DNA of 64,000 nucleotides from JANPPS01 sp965246925 (GTDB lineage: Bacteria > Pseudomonadota > Alphaproteobacteria > Acetobacterales > Acetobacteraceae): contig OZ251994.1 of the NCBI GenBank assembly GCA_965246925.1, forward strand, positions 3,596,001 to 3,660,000, in the 5' to 3' direction. The position numbers were made by a program, and so were the translations under genes. How positions within the stretch are numbered: the first letter of the stretch is position 1; each line of letters opens with the position of its first letter. Below the pieces are notes generated by a model. It was not told where the DNA came from. It ran no database searches and worked only from the letters and a program-made list of their open reading frames with translations. Below are positions 1-8,357 of the stretch, piece after piece.

Positions 1-51
1 AATGCTCCGGGCTGGGTTGACGCCCTGCCCCGCCCTGTCCATTACCCGGCG

Positions 52-1182
52 ATGCGTGTCGCCGCCCTGCTGGTCGCCGCCGGGTCGGGCAGCCGATTTG
101 GCGGGGAGAGTCCGAAACAGTACACCAGTATCGGCGGGAAACCGGTCGTGCGCTGGGCGGCCGAGGCGTTGCTGCCGCACGTGACGTGGTTGCAGCCGGT
201 CGGTGACCCCGCGCTGCTGCGGCCGGCGTTGCTGGGATTGGACACGCTGCCACCCGTGCCCGGCGGTGCCGCGCGGCAGGATAGCGTGTGGGCGGGGCTG
301 CAGGCGCTGTTGCCCTATGCGCCGGATTACGTGCTGATCCATGACGCGGCCCGGCCGGTCGTGCCCGGTGGCACCATTCCCGCCCTGCTCGACGCCCTTA
401 TCACGCATCACGGCGCCATTCCGGCCGCCGCAGTATCGGACACGCTGAAGCGGGCCGCCGGTGGGGTGATCACCGGCACGGTGCCGCGGGACGGGCTATA
501 CCGGGCGCAGACGCCGCAGGCTTTCCGCTTTGCCGAGCTGGTGCGGCTGCATCGCCAGGCGCCGCCCGGTGCCACGGACGACGCGCTGATGCTGGAGGCG
601 GCCGGGTTGCCGGTGGCGCTGGTGGCAGGCTCGGACGATAATATCAAGCTGACCTTTCCGGAGGATTTCGTGCGCCTGGAACGCCTGCTCGGCCCGGCGA
701 TGCAGCCGCGCATCGGCACCGGCTATGACGTGCACGTGCTGGTGCCCGGACGTAAGCTCATGCTGTGTGGGATCGAGGTGCCGCATAGCCTTGGTTTGGC
801 CGGACATTCGGATGCCGATGTCGGCCTGCACGCGCTGTGTGACGCGATCTATGGCGCGCTCGCGGAGGGCGATATCGGCCGCCATTTCCCACCGAGCGAG
901 AATGCGTGGAAGGATATGGACAGCGCGCGGTTCCTGACCCACGCCGCCGCCCGGATCGCGGCGCGGGGCGGCGTGCTGTGCAATGCCGACGTGACGCTGG
1001 TCTGCGAACAACCCAAGATCACCCCGCACGCCCTGGCCATGATCGCCCGTATCGCGGCGCTGCTGGGCGTGGAGCCCGGACGCATCTCGGTCAAGGCCAC
1101 CACGTCCGAGCGGCTGGGCTTTACCGGCCGCGGCGAGGGCATCGCTGCCCAGGCCGCGGTTTCGCTCTTGCTGCCGGCTTAG
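52..1182 (+). CDS. ispDF: Bifunctional IspD/IspF enzyme of the MEP isoprenoid pathway
   Basis: Cytoplasmic fusion enzyme: the N-terminal IspD part transfers CMP to 2-C-methyl-D-erythritol 4-phosphate and the C-terminal IspF part cyclises the phosphorylated product to MEcPP. Residues 1 to about 219 carry the nucleotidyltransferase loop LVAAGSGSRFGG and the PKQY and HDAARP motifs. The IspF part begins near R220 with GYDVH (metal ligands D226 and H228), followed by GHSDADVG and a C-terminal TTSERLGFTGRGEG block. The length of 376 aa fits known alphaproteobacterial ispDF fusions. The ATG start places the glycine-rich loop at the expected distance. Bases 1-51 in front contain no recognisable gene. 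Confidence 0.97.
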   Translation: MRVAALLVAAGSGSRFGGESPKQYTSIGGKPVVRWAAEALLPHVTWLQPVGDPALLRPALLGLDTLPPVPGGAARQDSVWAGLQALLPYAPDYVLIHDAARPVVPGGTIPALLDALITHHGAIPAAAVSDTLKRAAGGVITGTVPRDGLYRAQTPQAFRFAELVRLHRQAPPGATDDALMLEAAGLPVALVAGSDDNIKLTFPEDFVRLERLLGPAMQPRIGTGYDVHVLVPGRKLMLCGIEVPHSLGLAGHSDADVGLHALCDAIYGALAEGDIGRHFPPSENAWKDMDSARFLTHAAARIAARGGVLCNADVTLVCEQPKITPHALAMIARIAALLGVEPGRISVKATTSERLGFTGRGEGIAAQAAVSLLLPA

Positions 1183-1191
1183 CGCTCCCGC

Positions 1192-1791
1192 TTACGGGAA
1201 CAGCTTGGCGGCGGTCTCGGCCACGAACTTGCCCTGGAAGCGGGCGCCGGCCAACTCGTTCTCGCTTGGCTGCCGGCTGCCGTCCCCGCCGGCGAGCGTG
1301 CTGGCGCCATAGGGCGACCCGCCGGTCACTTCGGTCAGGGTGAGCTGACCCTGGAAGCTATAGGGCAGGCCCACGACGACCAGGCCCAGATGCATCATGT
1401 TGGTGATGATAGAGAACAGCGTCGTTTCCTGTCCGCCGTGCTGGCTCGCGGTCGAGGTGAAGGCGGCGCCGACCTTGCCGTTCAGCGCGCCCCGCATCCA
1501 CAGGCCGCCGGTCTGGTCAAGGAAGCTCGCCATCTGCGAAGCCATGCGGCCATAGCGGGTGCCGGTGCCGATGATGATGGCGTCATAATGCTCGAGCTCG
1601 GCCGGTGTCGCGACCGGGGCGGCTTGGTCCAGCTTGAAATAGGCACCCTTGGCGACCTCTTCGGGCACCGTCTCCGGAACACGCTTCACGTCCACGCTGG
1701 CCCCGGCCTCCCGCGCGCCGGCAGCCATGGCCTCGGCCATCTTCTCGATGTGGCCGTAGGACGAGTAGTAAAGAACCAAGACCTTAGCCAT
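1192..1791 (-). CDS. wrbA: NAD(P)H:quinone oxidoreductase, WrbA type
   Basis: Flavodoxin-fold FMN enzyme that reduces quinones by two electrons and so limits redox cycling; cytoplasmic. The 199-aa length is normal for WrbA. The N terminus VLVLYYSSYGHIEKMA is the FMN phosphate-binding loop. The segment GTGTRYGRMASQM and the later FTSTASQHGGQETTL and GGSPYGAST blocks are WrbA hallmarks. A strong AAGGAGAG ribosome site precedes the ATG. Its 3' end converges with ispDF. It sits 27 nt downstream of a VOC-family gene on the same strand, probably as a two-gene unit facing a divergent LysR regulator. Confidence 0.95.
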   Translation of the reverse strand: MAKVLVLYYSSYGHIEKMAEAMAAGAREAGASVDVKRVPETVPEEVAKGAYFKLDQAAPVATPAELEHYDAIIIGTGTRYGRMASQMASFLDQTGGLWMRGALNGKVGAAFTSTASQHGGQETTLFSIITNMMHLGLVVVGLPYSFQGQLTLTEVTGGSPYGASTLAGGDGSRQPSENELAGARFQGKFVAETAAKLFP

Positions 1792-1818
1792 GTTGTCTCT
1801 CCTTGATTGTGAGCACGT

Positions 1819-2316
1819 TTACGGGTGTTTGGTCGCCAGCAGGCTCTGGAGGTCCAGCTTGCGCGTGAACATCGCCAGCTTGCCATCGACCGTACGCGGC
1901 CAGTCCTGGGCGGGGCGGTCCCAATATAGCTCCACGCCGTTGCGGTCCGGGTCGGACAGATACAGCGCCTCGCTCACCCCATGATCGGATGCGCCATCGA
2001 GCGGAATGCCGGCCTCGATCAAGCGATGCAACGCGTCCGCGAGGTCCGCACGTTCGGGATATAGCACCGCGGTGTGGAACAGCCCCGTCGTGCCGGGCGC
2101 AGGCGGTGTGCCGCCCCGGCTCTCCCAGGTGTTCAGGCCGATATGGTGGTGATACTCGCCGGCCGAGATGAAGGCCGCCTCGGTCCCATACCGCTGCTGC
2201 AACGTGAAGCCGAGCACGCCGACGTAGAAGCCCAGCGCACGCTCGAGATCGGCGACTTTCAGGTGGACGTGGCCGATGCGGGCGCCCGCGGCGATGGGCC
2301 GGGTGGAAGCGGTCAT
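1819..2316 (-). CDS. VOC family (glyoxalase/dioxygenase-like) protein
   Basis: A vicinal-oxygen-chelate fold protein of about 165 aa. Visible features are the metal-site segment IGHVHLKVADLERALGFY at the N terminus, a middle EYHHHIGLNTW strand, and a C-terminal DPDRNGVELYWDRP strand with the typical metal-binding Glu. The substrate cannot be read from sequence; ring-cleavage dioxygenase or glyoxalase-type chemistry are both possible. I chose the internal ATG at 2316, preceded by GGAG at good spacing, over an in-frame codon at 2388 that would add a basic tail unlike the family. It is probably cotranscribed with wrbA and divergent from the LysR gene. Confidence 0.85.
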   Translation of the reverse strand: MTASTRPIAAGARIGHVHLKVADLERALGFYVGVLGFTLQQRYGTEAAFISAGEYHHHIGLNTWESRGGTPPAPGTTGLFHTAVLYPERADLADALHRLIEAGIPLDGASDHGVSEALYLSDPDRNGVELYWDRPAQDWPRTVDGKLAMFTRKLDLQSLLATKHP

Positions 2317-2413
2317 GGTGGTCTCCAGTGCTGAGGCGAACATGGTTCGTTGCGCGCCGAACGAGAATGACCGCATAACGCGGACCACCTCACTCCCTTA
2401 GTTGGAGCCGGCG

Positions 2414-3316
2414 TTGCTCGATCAGGTCACCAGCATGCGCATCTTCGTCCGCGTCGCGAGCGCCGGCAGCCTGGCCGCGACGGGGCGGGCCATGAACCTG
2501 TCGCAGACCATGGTGACCAAGCATATCGAGGCGACCGAGGCCCGGCTCGGCGTCCGGCTCCTGCACCGCTCGACCCGGCGGCTCACTCTGACCGAGGCCG
2601 GGCGCGGCTACCTCGAGGCGTGCCAGCGCATCCTGGCCGAGATCGCGGAGGCGGAGGAGGCGGCGATCGCCGGGCAGGCGGAGCCGCGGGGGCTGCTGCG
2701 GCTCAACGCCCCCGTGTCGTTCGGCACGTTCCAGATCGCCCCGCTGCTGGGCGCGTTCGCCGCCCGCTATCCCAAGGTGAGCTTCGACATTGGCCTCGAT
2801 GACCGCGTGGTGGACCTGATCGAGGAGGGCTGGGACCTCGCGATCCGCATCGGCGTGCTACGGGATTCGAGCCTCGTGTCCCGCCGCCTGGCGCCCTGCC
2901 GCATCCTGGTGTGCGCCGCGCCCGGCTACCTCGCGGCGCACGGCACGCCGCGGTCGGTGGCGGAACTCACGCGGCACAACTGCCTCGGCTATACGCTGTC
3001 GGACCGCCAGGGTCAGGGTAGCTGGTCGTTCGATCCGGACGCCAGCACCATCGTGCCGGTCACGGGCACGCTCCAGGCCAATAACGGGGACGCGCTGCGG
3101 ATGGCCGCGCTGGCGGGGATGGGGCTGCTCTATACGCCGGAGTTCCTGGTGGCAGCCGACATCGCCGCCGGGCGGCTGGTCGCGCTGAACCTGGATCACA
3201 AGCCGCATGAACTCAATCAGATCTACGCTGTCTTCCGCCCCGACCGGCGTCTGCCGCTCAAGACGCGCGCCATGATCGAGTTTCTGGCCGAGCATTTCGC
3301 GGACCGGACTTGGTAG
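2414..3316 (+). CDS. LysR family transcriptional regulator
   Basis: DNA-binding regulator of about 300 aa with an N-terminal winged helix-turn-helix (MRIFVRVASAGSLAATGRA, then RRLTLTEAG) and a type 2 periplasmic-binding-like effector domain (RLNAPVSFGTFQIAPLL onward). TTG at 2414 is preferred as start because GGAG lies 6 nt before it and it gives the common LDQVTSMRIF beginning; TTG 2402 and ATG 2435 are alternatives. It diverges from the VOC-wrbA pair, so it most likely controls those genes. Its stop codon abuts the 3' CCA end of the convergent tRNA gene. The effector is unknown. Confidence 0.92.
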   Translation: MLDQVTSMRIFVRVASAGSLAATGRAMNLSQTMVTKHIEATEARLGVRLLHRSTRRLTLTEAGRGYLEACQRILAEIAEAEEAAIAGQAEPRGLLRLNAPVSFGTFQIAPLLGAFAARYPKVSFDIGLDDRVVDLIEEGWDLAIRIGVLRDSSLVSRRLAPCRILVCAAPGYLAAHGTPRSVAELTRHNCLGYTLSDRQGQGSWSFDPDASTIVPVTGTLQANNGDALRMAALAGMGLLYTPEFLVAADIAAGRLVALNLDHKPHELNQIYAVFRPDRRLPLKTRAMIEFLAEHFADRTW

Positions 3317-3393
3317 TGGTCGGAGCGGCGGGATTCGAACCCACGACCCCTTGTCCCCCAGACAAGTGCGCTACCAGGCTGCGCTACGCTCCG
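3317..3393 (-). tRNA. tRNA-Pro (anticodon GGG)
   Basis: The reverse strand folds as a full cloverleaf. The acceptor stem CGGAGCG/CGCTCCG is perfectly paired (3387-3393 with 3321-3327), the D-arm is GCGC/GCGC, the anticodon stem CTTGT/ACAAG carries loop CTGGGGG, and the T-arm loop is TTCGAAT. Loop positions 34-36 read GGG, giving tRNA-Pro for CCC/CCU codons. The discriminator A and a genomically encoded CCA follow at 3317-3320. The tRNA is intact, with no sign of integration at its 3' end. Confidence 0.97.
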
Positions 3394-3438
3394 ATGCCGC
3401 GGTCCTAGCAGGGCCGGGCGCGCCCGTCCACACACGCG

Positions 3439-3939
3439 TTACGGCAACAGCGCCCGGAGCGCTTCCAACTCGGTCAGAGTATCGCGCAGGAGACTGCGCA
3501 GGCGGAGGATCTCCACCGCGGGATCGACCGGCTCCGGTGCGCCCAGCTCCAGCACCGGCGCCTGGGCCGCCTCCGCCCGCTCCGCCTCGGCCGCCGCGCG
3601 CTCATCCGGCGTGGCCGGCGGAATGTCTTCCGACAGCTGGCCGCCGCCATCCCGCAACAGACGCTGCACGCCCTTGATGGTATAGCCCTGAATATACAGC
3701 AAATCGGAGATACGCCGCAGCAGGCCGATATCGTCCGGCCGGTAGTATCGCCGGCCACCGCCCCGCTTCAACGGCTTGATCTGCGGAAACTTCGTCTCCC
3801 AAAACCGTAATACATGCTGCGGGATGTGCAGCTCATCGGCGACCTCGCTGATGGTGCGAAAGGCGTTCGGCGCTTTCTTGGCCCGGCTTCGCCCCGGCGT
3901 GTCCGCATGCTCCGGCAGAAGGTCCCCGGCTTGCGGCAT
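3439..3939 (-). CDS. MerR family transcriptional regulator
   Basis: Small DNA-binding protein of 166 aa. The N-terminal MerR winged helix covers about residues 27-95: the sequence TISEVADELHIPQHVLRFWE is the helix-turn-helix and GGGRRYYRPDDI the wing. It is followed by a Glu/Ala-rich linker and a short predicted coiled coil at the C terminus (EILRLRSLLRDTLTELEAL). No metal-binding cysteines are visible, so a metal-sensing role is unlikely. Its start overlaps the ihfA stop by one base. The ihfA-merR pairing is commonly seen in alphaproteobacteria (from memory); targets are unknown. Confidence 0.92.
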   Translation of the reverse strand: MPQAGDLLPEHADTPGRSRAKKAPNAFRTISEVADELHIPQHVLRFWETKFPQIKPLKRGGGRRYYRPDDIGLLRRISDLLYIQGYTIKGVQRLLRDGGGQLSEDIPPATPDERAAAEAERAEAAQAPVLELGAPEPVDPAVEILRLRSLLRDTLTELEALRALLP

Positions 3940-4286
3940 CAGCCTTCGCCGCCCTCATCATCGGCCAGGTCATCGCCCACATCATCGTCGGGCGGGATCG
4001 CCGTACCGTTCACGTGCGCCTTCAGCACCTGGCTCGGACGGAACGTCAGCACCCGTCGCGGCAGGATCGGCACCTCGACGCCGGTCTTGGGATTGCGTCC
4101 GATCCGCCGACCCTTCTGCCGCACCGAGAATGTGCCGAAGCCGCTGATTTTGACCGACTCGCCCGCCTCGAGCGCCCGGGACATCTGCTCCAGCACCGTC
4201 TCCAGCAAGTCTGCGGAATCGTTGCGGGACAGCCCGACCTCGGCATAGATCGTCTCAGCCAGCTGTGCGCGGGTCACGGTATTCAT
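3939..4286 (-). CDS. ihfA: Integration host factor subunit alpha
   Basis: One subunit of the DNA-bending heterodimer IHF, a nucleoid protein used in transcription, replication and recombination. The 115-aa product matches the HU/IHF fold: N-terminal TRAQLAETIYAEVGLSRND, the DNABII signature region SGFGTFSVRQKGRRIGRNP around residues 47-66, and the Pro-containing DNA-intercalating arm near RNPKTG. An acidic C-terminal tail (DDDVGDDLADDEGGEG) is longer than in E. coli. It lies downstream of fabH on the same strand with a 60-nt gap and directly upstream of the merR gene. Confidence 0.94.
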   Translation of the reverse strand: MNTVTRAQLAETIYAEVGLSRNDSADLLETVLEQMSRALEAGESVKISGFGTFSVRQKGRRIGRNPKTGVEVPILPRRVLTFRPSQVLKAHVNGTAIPPDDDVGDDLADDEGGEG

Positions 4287-4346
4287 GCCGTCACGCTATG
4301 CATCCGAGTCGCAGACGTCAAGCGAAGCCGCTGACCTTAAAGGAAA

Positions 4347-5300
4347 CTACAGCCTAACAAGGGCCGAGCCCCAGGTCATGCCGCCGCCCAGCGCCTCCAT
4401 CAGCACCAGGTCGCCGCGCTTCACCCGGCCATCCCGATACGCCTCGTCCAGCGCCAGCGGGATGGATGCGGCTGAGGTATTGGCGTGTTGGTCGACCGTC
4501 ACCACGACGCGCTCCGGCGGCAGGCCGAGCTTCTTGCCCATCGCGTCGATGATGCGCAGGTTGGCCTGGTGCGGCACTAGCCAATCGATATCGGCGTATA
4601 GAAGCCCGTTGGCCGCCAGCGCCTCATCCACCACGGCGGACAGCTTGGTGACGGCATGGCGGAACACCTCCCGCCCGTTCATCACGAGGTGCCCGGGCCG
4701 GTCGGCGCGGCCCACGGCGCCGTCCACATACAGGAGGTCACCGAGCGTTCCCAGCGCATGCAGATGCGTGGACAGGATCGCACGCTCCCCCTCACCCGGG
4801 CGCAGGAACGCAGCCCCGGCCCCGTCGCCGAACAGGACGCAGGTGCCGCGATCGGCCCAGTTCATAATCCGGCTATACACCTCGCTGCCGATCACCAGCA
4901 CGCCCGTGGCCTGACCGGTGCGGACCAGGCTATCGGCCACCGACAGCGCATAGACGAAGCCGCTACAGGCGGCCGACAGGTCGAAGCCGAAGCCGCGGCT
5001 CACCCCAAGCTCGGCCTGCACCCGCAAGGCCGTGGCCGGAAACGCCTGATCCGGCGTGCTGGTGGCCAGGATGATGGCGTCGACGTCCAGGGCCGTGGCG
5101 CCGGCATCGGCCAGCGCCCGCTCCGCCGCCCGCGCGCCCATGAACGCACACGTCTCATGCGGGGCCGCCATATAGCGCTGCTTGATGCCGGTCCGCTCCT
5201 GGATCCACGCATCCGACGTATCCACGGTGCGGGACAGCTCGTCATTGCTGACCACCCGAACCGGCAAATAACTGCCCAGCCCTGCGATATACGCCCTCAT
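4347..5300 (-). CDS. fabH: 3-oxoacyl-ACP synthase III (KAS III)
   Basis: Starts fatty acid synthesis by condensing acetyl-CoA with malonyl-ACP. The 317-aa product has the thiolase fold with catalytic Cys in DLSAACSGFVYAL, catalytic His in VPHQANLRIID and catalytic Asn in QHANTSAASIP. The N terminus carries the usual DAWIQERTGI segment. It overlaps plsX by 4 nt (ATGA) and so is translationally coupled, the standard plsX-fabH arrangement feeding phospholipid and fatty acid synthesis. Confidence 0.97.
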   Translation of the reverse strand: MRAYIAGLGSYLPVRVVSNDELSRTVDTSDAWIQERTGIKQRYMAAPHETCAFMGARAAERALADAGATALDVDAIILATSTPDQAFPATALRVQAELGVSRGFGFDLSAACSGFVYALSVADSLVRTGQATGVLVIGSEVYSRIMNWADRGTCVLFGDGAGAAFLRPGEGERAILSTHLHALGTLGDLLYVDGAVGRADRPGHLVMNGREVFRHAVTKLSAVVDEALAANGLLYADIDWLVPHQANLRIIDAMGKKLGLPPERVVVTVDQHANTSAASIPLALDEAYRDGRVKRGDLVLMEALGGGMTWGSALVRL

Positions 5301-6376
5301 CCGGCGGCGGCGAGCTTCGGCGGGTCAGGCAACACGGTCACATTCTCCATCCGGGCGAGCCCCTCCCTGATCCGGTCGTTGAACCGGTGCACCACCATGT
5401 CCATCGCCACGTCCACCGCATGCGCGAACTGCTCCGCATCGGCCGAGCCGTGCGATTTCACCACGACGCCGTTCAGCCCCAGCATGACCGCGCCATTGTA
5501 GCGGCGCGGATCGAGCCAGGTGCGCATCCGGTCCAGCCCTGGACGCGCGAGCAAATATCCGATTTTGGCCGCAAGCGAACTTCGGAAGATCTGCTTCAGG
5601 AGGTCGCCCACCAGGCGCAGCGCGCCCTCGGCCGTCTTGAGCGCGACGTTGCCGGTAAAGCCGTCCGTGACGATCACGTCCGTCGTCCCGGCCGCGATGT
5701 CATTACCTTCGACAAAGCCATGGAATTGCGGCGCGATGTGGCTCGCACGCAGGATATCGGCCGCCTGCCGCACCCGGTCATCGCCCTTGAGCTCTTCCGA
5801 GCCCACGTTCATCAAGCCGATGCTGGGGGATGGCAGGCCCAGCACGGTCCGGGCGAACACGTCACCCAGCACCGCGAACTGCACCAGATTGCGCGCGTCG
5901 CACACGACGTTGGCACCCAGATCCAGCATGACCACGTCGCCCCGCGCAGAGGGCCCGATGGCCGCCAGCGCCGGACGGTCGATGCCCGGCAGCGTCCGCA
6001 CCACGATGATCGCCAGCGCCATGAGCGCGCCGGTGTTGCCGGCGGACACGACACCGGCGGCCTCTCCTTGGGCCACCGCGTCGATCGCGAGCCGCATCGA
6101 GGAACCGCGGACGCGGAGCGCCGCCGTCGGCTTCAACTCGCTGGCGATGACCGCCGGAGCATGGCGGATAGCGCAGCAGGCCTGCGCCCGCTTGCGGCTG
6201 GCCAGCAACGGTGTCAGCTGAGCCTCGTCCCCCACGAGCAAGAAGCGCGCCCCGGGATGCCGCTCGGACGCGATCACCAAACCGTCCAACACCGAAAGCG
6301 GCGCGTGATCCCCGCCCATCGCGTCGATCGCGAGCGAGAACGTCTCAGAGCCGGATGCAGCCTGGCTCAATGCCAC
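5297..6376 (-). CDS. plsX: Phosphate acyltransferase PlsX
   Basis: Converts acyl-ACP to acyl-phosphate, the acyl donor used by PlsY in phosphatidic acid synthesis; peripheral membrane enzyme. Family motifs in the 359-aa product include AIDAMGGDHAP near the N terminus, SAGNTGALMA, LDLGANV, GFVEGNDI and DGFTGNVALKT. The Ala-rich C-terminal tail is ordinary. It lies 21 nt after rpmF and overlaps fabH. The matching plsY gene is elsewhere in the window at 15.2 kb. Confidence 0.97.
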   Translation of the reverse strand: MALSQAASGSETFSLAIDAMGGDHAPLSVLDGLVIASERHPGARFLLVGDEAQLTPLLASRKRAQACCAIRHAPAVIASELKPTAALRVRGSSMRLAIDAVAQGEAAGVVSAGNTGALMALAIIVVRTLPGIDRPALAAIGPSARGDVVMLDLGANVVCDARNLVQFAVLGDVFARTVLGLPSPSIGLMNVGSEELKGDDRVRQAADILRASHIAPQFHGFVEGNDIAAGTTDVIVTDGFTGNVALKTAEGALRLVGDLLKQIFRSSLAAKIGYLLARPGLDRMRTWLDPRRYNGAVMLGLNGVVVKSHGSADAEQFAHAVDVAMDMVVHRFNDRIREGLARMENVTVLPDPPKLAAAG

Positions 6377-6397
6377 GAACCCGGCACCTCCCAGCGA

Positions 6398-6601
6398 TCA
6401 GACCCGGACTGCGCCCTTCAGCGCCTTGCCCGCCGCCACGACTTCGCGTCCGTCGTAATGCCCGCAATGGCTGCAGAGATGGTGCGGCCGCTTCAGCTCG
6501 CCGCAATTGCCGCACTCGTTGTGCGCCTCGGTCCGCAGCGCGTCATGGCTACGGCGCATCCCGCGGCGGGACGGGGAGGTTTTCTTCTTGGGAACGGCCA
6601 T
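6398..6601 (-). CDS. rpmF: 50S ribosomal protein L32
   Basis: Small ribosomal protein of 67 aa starting AVPKKKTSPSRRGMRRSHDAL, the invariant L32 N terminus. It has a four-cysteine zinc site, C30-x2-C33 and C43-x2-C46, so this is the zinc-binding (C+) form. It lies between DUF177 and plsX, the classical DUF177-rpmF-plsX-fabH order. Confidence 0.97.
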   Translation of the reverse strand: MAVPKKKTSPSRRGMRRSHDALRTEAHNECGNCGELKRPHHLCSHCGHYDGREVVAAGKALKGAVRV

Positions 6602-6688
6602 GGGTCAGCGCCTTCGGGCATAAACAGCGGCGGAAAGGCTCCGGCCGCAACGGTGTGGAGGTGAGCCGCGCGCTTTAGCAGGACAGGC

Positions 6689-7183
6689 TCAGTCCTGCAA
6701 GCGTGGCTTGATCTGCAACAAGGCGGCGAACGGACCGGATGGCGGCTCGAGCCCGGCCGGCAGTGTGGCGCCGGGCTTGCGCGGATAGGGGTCTAACGCC
6801 AGGGCCAATTGCTCGACCGCGGCCTCCCCGAGATCGACGGCGCTGCCGGCGTAAGGGATCTGATCCACGGCGTCGGGCTCCGGATCGCCATCTTCCTCGC
6901 CATCGGGCACGAAGTGGACCGTGAAGGCTTCACGAATGGTCTGCACGAAGGGGTCGAGGCTGAGCACGCAGTTCTGCTCCGCCTCCGCCTCCAGCAGGCC
7001 GTCGGCGGCGAACAACCCCGCCTCGACCCGGCGGACCTTGAACGCGCAGCGCAGCGTCGGCACCGATACGATCATGAGCCGAGCCGCCACCGCGGCGCTT
7101 TCGGCCGCGCTAGCCTCGATCGTGAGCGCCACCCCGTTTGAGCCGACCCGGTCTAGCGCGAGCGGACGCGACAGTTCGCTCAC
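6689..7183 (-). CDS. DUF177 (YceD-like) protein
   Basis: A 164-aa cytoplasmic protein of the DUF177/YceD family, recognised by its position just upstream of rpmF and by the C-terminal segment DLGEAAVEQLALALDPYPRKPG. In other bacteria and plastids the family is linked to 23S rRNA accumulation. The middle contains the conserved CVLSLDPFVQTI stretch, corresponding to the CxR-type region, and an acidic EEDGDPEPDAVD loop. It overlaps the CBP3 chaperone gene by 4 nt. Confidence 0.85.
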   Translation of the reverse strand: MSELSRPLALDRVGSNGVALTIEASAAESAAVAARLMIVSVPTLRCAFKVRRVEAGLFAADGLLEAEAEQNCVLSLDPFVQTIREAFTVHFVPDGEEDGDPEPDAVDQIPYAGSAVDLGEAAVEQLALALDPYPRKPGATLPAGLEPPSGPFAALLQIKPRLQD

Positions 7184-7716
7184 GCCGCCGCCGGCAGGAA
7201 GTCGATGCGCCCGGCCAACAGCGACTCTACGGGCTGTGCCGCTAGATGCTGGTTTTGCGCCAGCGCCAAATCCGCTAGCGCGTGCGCCGGGCCGGGCTCC
7301 GCGGCGCCGCGCCAGACGTTGCGCCCGATCGCCGCCGCCAGCGCCTCACGGTCACCGGCCAGCAGCGCCGTGGCGTAGGCCGTGGAGCGTCCGTGAAAAG
7401 CCTCCCACATCTCCTTCACCTTCTTGCCCATTCGCATGTCGCTCACGCCGATTTCGCGCAGGCTGAAATCCATGTCGGAGAACATGGCGTCGAACACCGC
7501 CTGGCCCAGCGCACGGCCCTTTTCGCCCGCGTCCCGCATGCGGTGGATCACCAGGAAGACATACAACCCGACCATATCGAACCGCCCGTCCAGCGTGTCC
7601 GGCACGTGCAGCGCGCTGTAGAAGCGCGGTTCGCGTGCGGCCTCGACCGCGGCGGTGTAGATTTCGAATCCGGCCCGCTCGTAGCGCCGGCTGCGGAATA
7701 AACCAAAGAACGCCAT
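7180..7716 (-). CDS. Ubiquinol-cytochrome c chaperone family protein (CBP3-like)
   Basis: A protein of about 178 aa related to mitochondrial CBP3, an assembly factor for the cytochrome b subunit of complex III. Supporting segments are HVPDTLDGRFDMVGLYVFLVI (a family core), AVFDAMFSDMDFSLREIGVSD and GKKVKEMWEAFHGR. ATG 7716 is chosen because AAGGGA precedes it; the frame is open farther to 7809, but that would overlap the divergent bamE promoter and add 31 unrelated residues. It is the first gene of the DUF177-rpmF-plsX-fabH series. Confidence 0.88.
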   Translation of the reverse strand: MAFFGLFRSRRYERAGFEIYTAAVEAAREPRFYSALHVPDTLDGRFDMVGLYVFLVIHRMRDAGEKGRALGQAVFDAMFSDMDFSLREIGVSDMRMGKKVKEMWEAFHGRSTAYATALLAGDREALAAAIGRNVWRGAAEPGPAHALADLALAQNQHLAAQPVESLLAGRIDFLPAAA

Positions 7717-7834
7717 CGTATCCCTTACCCACTGCGCGCCGCCATAATTGACACGGCCCGCCCGCCATGACACCCACCGCTCATGTGGGCGTGGGCCTGC
7801 CCCCATCAATGTGCCCGAGCTGATTGGAACCGCC

Positions 7835-8317
7835 GTGCGCCTGATTGCCCTCGCCCTTGCCCTGATCCTGCCTGCCTGCAGCGTGTTCGATACGCCCCAT
7901 CAGTTGCGGGGCAACAAAATCGATCCGGCGGTCGCGCAGGACCTGGTGGTCGGCACCTCCACCCGGGGCGATGCCACGGCCCTGCTGGGTTCGCCAACGG
8001 CCAAGGCGACGTTCGACGACAATACGTGGCTTTATATCAGTGAGACCACCCGCACCCGCGTGGGCCGCCTGCCGGGTGTGACGGATCAGACAGTGATGGT
8101 TTTGACGTTCGACGAGGCCGGCACGCTGCGTAACATGCGGCGCCTAGGCCAGGACGAAGGCGCGGAAGTGGCGATGGTGGAGCGGACAACGCCGTCGCCG
8201 GGTAGCGAGGCGTCGTTCCTACAGCAATTGCTGGGGAATGTCGGCAAGTTCAACGCCACGGGCGGCACAGGCAAGACGCCGGGCGGCAGCGGCGCTTCGA
8301 CGAATACGGGGCTTTGA
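7835..8317 (+). CDS. bamE: Outer membrane assembly lipoprotein BamE (SmpA/OmlA)
   Basis: Lipoprotein of the BAM complex that inserts beta-barrel proteins into the outer membrane. The GTG start at 7835 gives a short signal peptide (LIALALALILPAC) with a lipobox ending at the Cys to be lipidated. The SmpA/OmlA domain follows: VGTSTRGDATALLGSP is the conserved helix with the LLGSP turn, then TWLYISE and TVMVLTFDEAGTL. GTG 7811 is an alternative start. It is divergent from the CBP3 gene, as in many alphaproteobacteria. Confidence 0.92.
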   Translation: MRLIALALALILPACSVFDTPHQLRGNKIDPAVAQDLVVGTSTRGDATALLGSPTAKATFDDNTWLYISETTRTRVGRLPGVTDQTVMVLTFDEAGTLRNMRRLGQDEGAEVAMVERTTPSPGSEASFLQQLLGNVGKFNATGGTGKTPGGSGASTNTGL

Positions 8318-8357
8318 CCTACATAATATGGGTGCAAGTCGTTCGCGTGCATGGCTC

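Noticed and set aside
3317..3393. tRNA-Pro as an integration site
   Set aside because: The tRNA is intact, and both flanks are ordinary chromosomal genes with no direct repeat of the tRNA end.
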